Shown here: positions 1 to 5,140 of the stretch, in pieces
Position numbering within the stretch: position 1 is the first letter of the stretch
Layout of the letters: each line of letters begins with the position of its first letter
Origin: an uncultured Clostridia bacterium
GTDB lineage: Bacteria > Bacillota > Clostridia > Oscillospirales > Ruminococcaceae
DNA: 6,331 nucleotides
Direction: 5' to 3'
Assembly (NCBI GenBank): GCA_945931735.1
Contig: CAMEPN010000113.1
Coordinates: forward strand, 1-6,331
Position numbers and translations under genes: made by a program
Notes under the pieces: generated by a model
Database searches by the model: none
What the model was told of the DNA's origin: nothing
Seen by the model: the letters and a program-made list of their open reading frames with translations, nothing else

Positions 1-1
1 G

Positions 2-718
2 CCCCACTCCGAGAACAAATTCTCACTGCTGATCTCTGTTTCGCTTATCGGAATATGCGCCGGATTTCTGCTTGCGGCTCTGCTCCAGAATCTGCTACTT
101 ATACCAGTGTTTTCGGGTATATGCGTGGTGCTTCCGTATGCGTATGTGAATATGCTTCTGGCTAATTACAACCGCAGGATCTCCGAGGAGCTTGAAACGG
201 CGCTGTCGATAATCACCACGAATTACGTCAGCAACGACGATATAATCTACGCCGTGGAGCAGTCCATAGACTACATAAATCCCCCGGTACAGCAGGCTTT
301 CCGGAAATTTCTCACCCAGACGAAGCTCATAAATTCCAACGTGAAGCTCGCCATTGAACAGCTCAAGGGCGAGATAAACAACGAGGTGTTCCACGAATGG
401 TGCGACAGCCTTATCGAGTGTCAGGACAACGTCACGCTGAAAAAGACGCTCCAGCCGATAACCGCGCGGCTTTCGGATATCCGGATAGTCAACGCTGAAC
501 TCCGCAATATGCTGATGAGTCCCCGGCGCGAACACATAATGATGGTGTTCATTCTGCTGGCAAACTACCCCATATTGTATTTCATCAACGCCGACTGGTT
601 CAGCGTACTTTTCGATACGATATTCGGGCAGGTCGTGAACTGCATTGTGGCGGTGGTCGTTATCGTGACGGTGATTCTGGCGTATAAGTACACCCAGCCG
701 ATTCAGTACAAGAGGTGA
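2..718 (+). CDS. TadB-like GspF-domain inner-membrane protein (5' truncated)
   Basis: The reading frame is open from the first bases of the window to a TGA at 716-718. That gives 238 visible residues with the true start upstream. A GTG at 107 lies inside a predicted membrane helix and has no Shine-Dalgarno sequence, so it is not the start. Visible layout: two hydrophobic helices (about residues 7-28 and 30-50), a mostly helical cytoplasmic segment (about 55-175) rich in charged residues, then two C-terminal helices (about 179-196 and 210-228). This is the plan of GspF/TadB platform proteins, which sit in the cytoplasmic membrane and couple an assembly ATPase to pilin insertion or extraction. 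The next gene is a second GspF-like protein, as tadB and tadC are paired in Tad loci. The family call rests on topology, context and general sequence character rather than on an invariant motif. The class is fairly sure, the exact ortholog is not. Confidence 0.72.
   Translation, partial: PHSENKFSLLISVSLIGICAGFLLAALLQNLLLIPVFSGICVVLPYAYVNMLLANYNRRISEELETALSIITTNYVSNDDIIYAVEQSIDYINPPVQQAFRKFLTQTKLINSNVKLAIEQLKGEINNEVFHEWCDSLIECQDNVTLKKTLQPITARLSDIRIVNAELRNMLMSPRREHIMMVFILLANYPILYFINADWFSVLFDTIFGQVVNCIVAVVVIVTVILAYKYTQPIQYKR
711..715 (+). promoter_or_regulatory. Ribosome binding site that decides the TadC-like start
   Basis: AGAGG, within AGAGGTGA, lies 5 nt before ATG 721 and inside the last codons of the upstream gene. 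An alternative in-frame GTG at 715 overlaps this motif and has no purine-rich site at the right distance upstream. ATG 721 is therefore the preferred start. Confidence 0.6.
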
Positions 719-720
719 AT

Positions 721-1617
721 ATGAGTATTTATAACATTGCGCTGTACGCCGCTCTGGCGGCAGTCTGCGGACTGTTTGCCGCCGGGCTGTATCAGTTCGC
801 GCTTATCCTGCTGAAAGTCCCGTCAAGCCGCACTACAAAAGCGATAAAGGCGGTCGCCGCAAGAAACCGCCCCTCCGCCGCCGGATTCAAAAACACCTAC
901 AACGACATTTCGCTGTTCGTTTCACGGTTCATACGGTTGAACGAATTCAAGAAAAAAGAGCTTGCGGACAGCCTTAAAATCGCAAATATCTCAATGTCCC
1001 CGGAGCTTTTCACGGCGAGGGCGCTGGTGCGTTCAGCCGGAATAATGCTCCTGTCCGTGCCGTTCTTCTTTTTTCTGCCGATAATTGGACTGCTGGTTAT
1101 CGTGCTGGCGGTGCTGATGTACTTTCAGGAAAAGCAGAAAGTGGATTCCTGCATAAAGGAAAAGCGGAAGCAGATAGAATTCGACCTGCCGCGCTTCGTC
1201 TACGCGATATCTCAGGAAATCCAGATGTCCCATGACGTAATCTCGATTCTGGAGCGCCACAAGGACAATTTCTCGCCGTATCTCAACGAGGAAATCGAGA
1301 TAACCATAGCGGATATGCGGACCGGCAATTACGAAGCCGCCATTACCCGGTTTGAGGGGCGTATCGGCAGTACAAATCTGTCGGAGGTCTGCCGCGGATT
1401 TATTCAGATGATACGCGGCGACGACACCTCGGTTTACTGGGAAACTCTCGCGATACGCTTCTCGGAATTACAGAAACAGTACCTCCGGAACATCGCGCTG
1501 AAAATCCCGCCGAAAGTACACAGGCTGTCATTCTTCCTGATGATGAGCATGATGTTACTATATGTTGTGGTGCTTGGCTGGGAGCTTCTCAGCAACATGG
1601 GCGTTCTGTTCGGTTAA
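721..1617 (+). CDS. TadC-like GspF-domain inner-membrane protein
   Basis: The product is 298 aa from ATG 721; an in-frame GTG at 715 would add two residues but lacks a ribosome binding site. There is an N-terminal membrane helix (about residues 3-31), a basic linker, a central hydrophobic hairpin (about 107-135) containing a run of phenylalanines, a long amphipathic cytoplasmic domain (about 140-265) starting near IEFDLPRFVYAISQEI, and a C-terminal helix (about 270-290). The segment 'FDLPRFVYAISQEI' resembles the start of the GspF/T2SSF helical domain, where a 'lp..l..ia..l..G' pattern is usual. Expected role, from the Tad family: membrane platform partner of TadB, working with a TadA/CpaF-type ATPase to assemble a pilus or pseudopilus. 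It follows the TadB-like gene with only a 2-nt gap and precedes two pseudopilin-like genes, which supports this. No catalytic residues are expected in this family. Confidence 0.74.
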   Translation: MSIYNIALYAALAAVCGLFAAGLYQFALILLKVPSSRTTKAIKAVAARNRPSAAGFKNTYNDISLFVSRFIRLNEFKKKELADSLKIANISMSPELFTARALVRSAGIMLLSVPFFFFLPIIGLLVIVLAVLMYFQEKQKVDSCIKEKRKQIEFDLPRFVYAISQEIQMSHDVISILERHKDNFSPYLNEEIEITIADMRTGNYEAAITRFEGRIGSTNLSEVCRGFIQMIRGDDTSVYWETLAIRFSELQKQYLRNIALKIPPKVHRLSFFLMMSMMLLYVVVLGWELLSNMGVLFG

Positions 1618-1623
1618 GGAGGG
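1616..1623 (+). promoter_or_regulatory. Strong ribosome binding site overlapping a stop codon
   Basis: AAGGAGGG overlaps the TAA stop (1615-1617) of the TadC-like gene. Its GGAGG core ends 4 nt before ATG 1627. The arrangement suggests that ribosomes finishing the upstream gene feed the next one. Confidence 0.7.
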
Positions 1624-1626
1624 CGA

Positions 1627-2031
1627 ATGAAAAAACTTCTTAGACGGCTTAAATCCACGCGCGGCGAGGGATATGTTGACATTACCGTTGCCGTTCTGAT
1701 AATCATGATTTTACTGGCGGGAGTGATTAAAATCGCTCCGGTGTTCATCACGAAAATGACGCTCAATTCCTATGCAAACGAACTCTGCCGTGAAGCTGAA
1801 ATCGCCGGGCGCATAGGCACGGAAACGACCGCCCGGCTTGACCGCCTGAACGAATCCCACCCAGACCTTGACCCCACGGTAACGTGGTCTGCAAACGGAA
1901 ATATTCAGATAGGAAGGACATTCAGCGTGACAGTTTCCACGAATTATGATTTCAGCTTTTTCGTGTTCAATACTGCCCCGATAACCATTTCAGCCACGGC
2001 GGAGGGAACAAGCGAGGTGTTCTGGAAATGA
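1627..2031 (+). CDS. DUF4320-family pseudopilin-like protein
   Basis: A 134-aa protein with a short, strongly basic N-terminus (residues 1-12), then RGEGYVD, one membrane helix (about 17-38), an amphipathic stretch (VFITKMTLNSYANELCREAE) and a small extracytoplasmic beta-rich tail ending in TAEGTSEVFWK. From memory of the family, DUF4320 proteins of Bacillota conjugative elements share the 'RGEGY-D' start, the 'P-VFI-K..L...A.EL.REAE..G.IG' stretch and this size, so the assignment is firm although their function is not established. The G13/D18 spacing imitates a type III (Tad-class) prepilin cleavage site, Gly then an acidic residue at +5, with Asp in place of the usual Glu. TadE-like minor pilins have the same plan. 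It likely forms a pseudopilus or a membrane-anchored surface part of the transfer channel. It overlaps the next gene by ATGA. Confidence 0.82.
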   Translation: MKKLLRRLKSTRGEGYVDITVAVLIIMILLAGVIKIAPVFITKMTLNSYANELCREAEIAGRIGTETTARLDRLNESHPDLDPTVTWSANGNIQIGRTFSVTVSTNYDFSFFVFNTAPITISATAEGTSEVFWK

Positions 2032-2546
2032 AGCGTCTGAAAAAACGAATGCTTGCGAACAGCGGATTTTCCTACGTCATAACCAGCATTCTGATGATAT
2101 GCGTGCTTCTCATAGGCGTGGCAGTTTTCGAGGTTGTACGGCTGTATATTCAGGCTGGCGCGGTGCGCGATAAGTTCGAGGATTCTATAATCTCAATGTG
2201 CGTTGAGAATTACTCCGAGATGTACCAGCCTATCCGCGAAAGCCACGCCGCAAGCTACCGATACAACGGATTCCGCTGGGTGAACAGCAGTAAGGCGAAC
2301 GAGCGATATATCCGCACATATCTCAGCCGGGCAATGAACGCCGGGGAGATAATGCAGTGCGAGATCGTGTCGGTGAGCTTCACTGTCGAGCCGGCGGCGC
2401 TTGCTCCATCGGATACCGATTCGGCACAGAAATATGCGGTTTCTGGAACGCTGGTGGTGCGTATTCCGTACCGCTTTGCGTGGGAAAGTATGCCGCCGAT
2501 CGAGATGTCGCTGGACGTTCGTTCGCAGTGGCAGGCACAATTCTAG
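2028..2546 (+). CDS. TadE/pseudopilin-like single-helix membrane protein
   Basis: A 172-aa protein starting at an ATG that overlaps the previous stop (ATGA, 2028-2031), with GAGGT at 2014-2018, 9 nt upstream, as ribosome binding site. The N-terminus is basic (MKRLKKRM), then NSGFSYV and one hydrophobic helix (about residues 16-38), followed by an extracytoplasmic domain of about 130 residues ending in a strand-like segment near VVRIPYRFAWESMPPIEMSLDV. A Gly is again at position 13, but +5 is Ile rather than an acidic residue, so classical prepilin processing is doubtful. Size, topology and position directly after the DUF4320 gene suggest a second TadE/TadF-like minor pseudopilin. I do not recognise a specific family. 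The tail could instead be a T4SS structural component. Its TAG stop lies immediately before the GGAGG of the next gene. Confidence 0.68.
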   Translation: MKRLKKRMLANSGFSYVITSILMICVLLIGVAVFEVVRLYIQAGAVRDKFEDSIISMCVENYSEMYQPIRESHAASYRYNGFRWVNSSKANERYIRTYLSRAMNAGEIMQCEIVSVSFTVEPAALAPSDTDSAQKYAVSGTLVVRIPYRFAWESMPPIEMSLDVRSQWQAQF

Positions 2547-2550
2547 GAGG
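2545..2550 (+). promoter_or_regulatory. Ribosome binding site that fixes the start at 2558
   Basis: AGGAGG overlaps the TAG stop (2544-2546) of the upstream gene and sits 7 nt before ATG 2558. This near-consensus site places the start of the VirB4-N-like gene here. The same frame stays open back to 2357, but that stretch merely reads through the upstream gene out of frame. Confidence 0.85.
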
Positions 2551-2557
2551 ACAAAAT

Positions 2558-3253
2558 ATGCAGATAGCAATAGCAGTGATAACGCTCCTGATATGCGGCG
2601 GCGTACTCTACTGGTTCAAAAGCACGGAAGCCCAGAAGCGCCAGCGCCGCAGTGAGGAAGAAGATGACGAGCGAATAAAGGCGGCGCAGAAAACAGCGCA
2701 GGAATTCGTGAACGCAAAAGACCTCGGAAATAACTGCCTTTATACCACGGACGGCTACATATTCGCCTATATAAAAATCGAGGGTCTGAACCTTGAACTG
2801 TACAGCCGGCAGGAGCAGAAGCTCATCTGCCTGGAGCTTTCGGCGGCGCTTTCTGGAATAAAGCGCCCATACAAAAGCGACGCTGTGAGCCGTCCGGCAG
2901 ACATCTCCCGACCGCTTTCAGAATATCAGCGGCTGTACAATTCCGCAGCAGGAGGCAGAAAAAAACTGCTGAAATCCGATATGAACGAACTTGCCGCAAT
3001 GGTCACGACCGGAGAAACGCTTGAACGCCAGCATTACATTGCGATCTGGGACACGGTTCAGCGTTCGGACGAGCGCACCATTACAGCGGCGGCGCAGGAA
3101 ATCGTCAAGAAATACACCGACAACGGAATACACGCTGAACTGCTCGACAAAAAGGGCATTGTTCACCTGCTCAATCTGGTGAATAATCCGGCGTATGTCC
3201 ACATTGAAAATACCAACATTGAGGACGTAATTTCCGTTCTCTCGGATTCATAA
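2558..3253 (+). CDS. Membrane-anchored VirB4 N-terminal-domain-like conjugation protein
   Basis: A 231-aa protein. Residues 2-20 form one hydrophobic helix, residues 21-50 a highly charged linker, and residues 51-231 a soluble alpha/beta domain. The domain contains 'LGNNCLYTTDGYIFAYIKIEGLNLELYS' (56-83), followed by 'RQEQKLICLELSAALSGIKRP'. This resembles the N-terminal (CagE/TrbE/VirB) region of VirB4 ATPases, where a 'DG.y...l.i..iN..l.s..EQ' pattern introduces the domain. There is no Walker A motif, so it is not itself an ATPase. It is followed 9 nt later, in the same reading frame, by the VirB4 ATPase gene. I recall similar stand-alone proteins of about this size just upstream of VirB4 in Clostridia elements, so the split may be normal here. 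Likely role: an inner-membrane adaptor that docks or regulates the VirB4 ATPase. The function is inferred. Confidence 0.66.
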   Translation: MQIAIAVITLLICGGVLYWFKSTEAQKRQRRSEEEDDERIKAAQKTAQEFVNAKDLGNNCLYTTDGYIFAYIKIEGLNLELYSRQEQKLICLELSAALSGIKRPYKSDAVSRPADISRPLSEYQRLYNSAAGGRKKLLKSDMNELAAMVTTGETLERQHYIAIWDTVQRSDERTITAAAQEIVKKYTDNGIHAELLDKKGIVHLLNLVNNPAYVHIENTNIEDVISVLSDS

Positions 3254-3257
3254 GGAG
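3252..3257 (+). promoter_or_regulatory. Ribosome binding site embedded in the stop before virB4
   Basis: AAGGAG shares its two A residues with the TAA stop at 3251-3253 and lies 5 nt before ATG 3263. It supports independent but coupled initiation of the ATPase rather than a simple nonsense mutation in one long gene. Confidence 0.75.
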
Positions 3258-3262
3258 CGCGT

Positions 3263-5098
3263 ATGATAAACAAAAATCAGGCTATTGAAGTTCCGGTGAA
3301 CAGCGCTTTGCAGGCGAACATCACCCCGATAGGGATAGACTTTGAGATGAACTGCCTGCGTCTGGGCGAGAATTACTGCTGTATTTTTGCAATCACCGAT
3401 TATCCGTCCGAGTGCGATTACGGCTGGTATTCCAGGCTGACCAACATTCCCGGCACGACCGTTTCAATCAACTATGAACCGATTGACAACAGCGCGGCAG
3501 TGGCTGAAATTTCAAAGAAAATACGAATGTACCGGGGACAGGCGGCAGGCACCAAAGACCCCCGTGAGCGCCAGCGCTGTCAGAAAGCCGCGGACGACCA
3601 GGAAAAAATAATGTACAAAATGGACCAGAACGGCGAGGTCATGGGCAGGTTCAGCACGACAATAATGGTGCTTTCCCGTGACAGGGAGGATTTTAATTCC
3701 CGCTGTGACCGTGTTAAGAATACCGCAAGCGTTCTCGGCTGTAAGATACGCATTCTTGCCAATCTCCAGAAAGAGGGCTATCAGCAGATCTCGCCGACCT
3801 ATCCGCAGATAAAGCGTGTGCAGGAGATATCTTCAAGGATATTTCCGATAAGCACGTTCGTGGGCGGTTTTCCATTTTCGTCTGACAGCTTTAACGACAA
3901 CAGCGGGTTCTACCTCGGCAAGAACAGCAATGACGGGCTTATAATGCTTGACATCTGGAAGCGTGACCAGTCGAGGGTAAACAGCAGTATTACCATTGTG
4001 GGCGGCTCCGGTTCGGGAAAGTCCACGGCAATAAAGCACATAATCGCTTCTGAATACGCCCGTGGGACTAAGATAATCGTCATAGACCCGGAGGGTGAAT
4101 ACAAGGATATGTGCCTGAATCCTCTGTTTGAGGGCGACTGGATAGACGTTGCCGGAGGGCGCGGAGGTCTTATAAATCCATTGCAGATACGTCCCGTTCC
4201 TCCGGACGTGGACGAACTCCCCGACGGCTCAGAAGAACCTTCGCACAACGAGAGCATAGGCGACCTTGCAATACATCTGAAAACGCTGGAAACGTTCTTT
4301 CAGCTTTACATTCCGTCAATGGACGACCGCCTGCGGGCATTGCTGAACAAGTCGCTTGTGGAGCTTTACATGAGTTTCGGAATCGGCTGGAACACAGATG
4401 TTTCCGGGCGTACAGCGGAGCAGTTCCCGACTATAAGCGACCTTTACGGAATAATTCGGCGGAAGGTTCAGCAGAAAGACAATTCCTCTGTCTATTACGA
4501 AGAACTACTGACCTACCTTGAAAGCGCGGCGAACGGCGCAGACCATCTCCTATGGAACGGCTGCACCACAATTCGACCGAGAAGCGGATTTATCGTGCTG
4601 GACACAAAATCGCTGATACAGATGTCGGGAACGGTGCTTGCGGCGCAGTATTTCAATGTGCTTTCATGGTGCTGGGAGCAGATAACCCACGACCGGAACG
4701 AGCGCATAATGCTTGTGGCTGACGAATGCTGGACCATGATTGACCCACGGTGTCCGCAGTCGCTGGAGTTCCTTAAAAATGCCGAAAAGAGAGCTAGGAA
4801 ATACGAGGGCAGTATTGTTGTGGGAACGCAGTCTACAAACGATTTTCTTGCGCCGGAAGTCAAGTTTTACGGGCAGTCCGTACTTGACCTGCCGACATAC
4901 AAACTGCTCTTTTCGATGGACGGTCAGTCGCTGAAGGAAACAACAGCGCTGTTCGACCTCAACGACGCGCAGAGCGAGCTGATAGCCTCCGGACAGCGCG
5001 GCACGGCGCTCATGAAAGCCGGAAACCGAGCGGTCAAGGTGAGGTTCGTCCTAAGCGATGAACGGCTGGAGATGTTTGGCAAGGGCGGAGGACGGTAA
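3263..5098 (+). CDS. VirB4-like conjugal transfer ATPase (CD1110/PrgJ-like)
   Basis: A 611-aa protein. Residues 1-240 are the N-terminal VirB4-type region (for example 'YCCIFAITDYPSECDYGWYSRL'), and the rest is a RecA-like ATPase. Walker A GGSGSGKST is at residues 247-255 (Lys253), followed by the VirB4-typical DPEGEY at 275-280. INPLQ (304-308) leads into an acidic, proline-rich loop and then 'LAIHLKTLETFFQLYIPS'. Walker B IMLVADE is at 482-488 (Asp487, Glu488), a probable arginine-finger region RARKY at 510-514, and the GTQS sensor motif at 521-524. All catalytic elements are present, so the enzyme looks intact. Known role of the family: it powers assembly and substrate transport in type IV secretion at the cytoplasmic membrane. 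The INPLQ and following segments match what I remember of the CD1110 family of Bacillota elements. It starts at ATG 3263 with AAGGAG upstream. The family call is secure; the subfamily name is from memory. Confidence 0.95.
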   Translation: MINKNQAIEVPVNSALQANITPIGIDFEMNCLRLGENYCCIFAITDYPSECDYGWYSRLTNIPGTTVSINYEPIDNSAAVAEISKKIRMYRGQAAGTKDPRERQRCQKAADDQEKIMYKMDQNGEVMGRFSTTIMVLSRDREDFNSRCDRVKNTASVLGCKIRILANLQKEGYQQISPTYPQIKRVQEISSRIFPISTFVGGFPFSSDSFNDNSGFYLGKNSNDGLIMLDIWKRDQSRVNSSITIVGGSGSGKSTAIKHIIASEYARGTKIIVIDPEGEYKDMCLNPLFEGDWIDVAGGRGGLINPLQIRPVPPDVDELPDGSEEPSHNESIGDLAIHLKTLETFFQLYIPSMDDRLRALLNKSLVELYMSFGIGWNTDVSGRTAEQFPTISDLYGIIRRKVQQKDNSSVYYEELLTYLESAANGADHLLWNGCTTIRPRSGFIVLDTKSLIQMSGTVLAAQYFNVLSWCWEQITHDRNERIMLVADECWTMIDPRCPQSLEFLKNAEKRARKYEGSIVVGTQSTNDFLAPEVKFYGQSVLDLPTYKLLFSMDGQSLKETTALFDLNDAQSELIASGQRGTALMKAGNRAVKVRFVLSDERLEMFGKGGGR

Positions 5099-5107
5099 AA
5101 AGCAATT

Positions 5108-5128
5108 CAGCCGTGGCATACTCGGCTG
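5108..5128 (+). other. Small hairpin in the virB4-downstream gene gap
   Basis: CAGCCG (5108-5113) and CGGCTG (5123-5128) form a perfect 6-bp, GC-rich stem with a 9-nt loop. No T-run follows, so it is not a standard intrinsic terminator. It ends 2 nt before the GGAGGTG ribosome binding site of the next gene, so it could modulate initiation or mark an RNA processing point. A stem this short could also be chance. Confidence 0.4.
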
Positions 5129-5130
5129 TC

Positions 5131-5137
5131 GGAGGTG
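5131..5137 (+). promoter_or_regulatory. Ribosome binding site that fixes the start at 5141
   Basis: GGAGGTG, with its GGAGG core 5 nt before ATG 5141, is a strong site. It identifies the start of the last gene, whose frame runs uninterrupted to the window end. Confidence 0.8.
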
Positions 5138-5140
5138 TAT

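Noticed and set aside
95..535. A 146-codon reading frame on the minus strand.
   Set aside because: It lies fully opposite the TadB-like gene and has no recognisable domain or upstream ribosome binding site. It looks like a shadow of the coding strand.
107..718. GTG at 107 as the start of a complete 203-aa protein.
   Set aside because: The same frame is open to the window edge and encodes an additional hydrophobic helix typical of the family. No ribosome binding site precedes the GTG, so the gene is simply truncated by the window.
2357..2557. Upstream extension of the VirB4-N-like reading frame to an ATG at 2357.
   Set aside because: This part overlaps the TadE-like gene in another frame and gives an atypical cysteine/glycine-rich peptide. 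ATG 2558 has a near-consensus AGGAGG 7 nt upstream and starts a normal membrane helix.
4189..4209. Inverted repeat ACGTCC / GGACGT with a 9-nt loop inside virB4.
   Set aside because: It encodes the ordinary Pro/Asp-rich loop after INPLQ, has no T-run, and is of a size expected by chance in several kilobases.
3910..4863. Minus-strand open frames (3910-4257 and 4513-4863) opposite the ATPase gene.
   Set aside because: They are antisense to the conserved ATPase motifs, low in complexity (Ser/Pro-rich) and without initiation signals. They are explained by codon bias in virB4.
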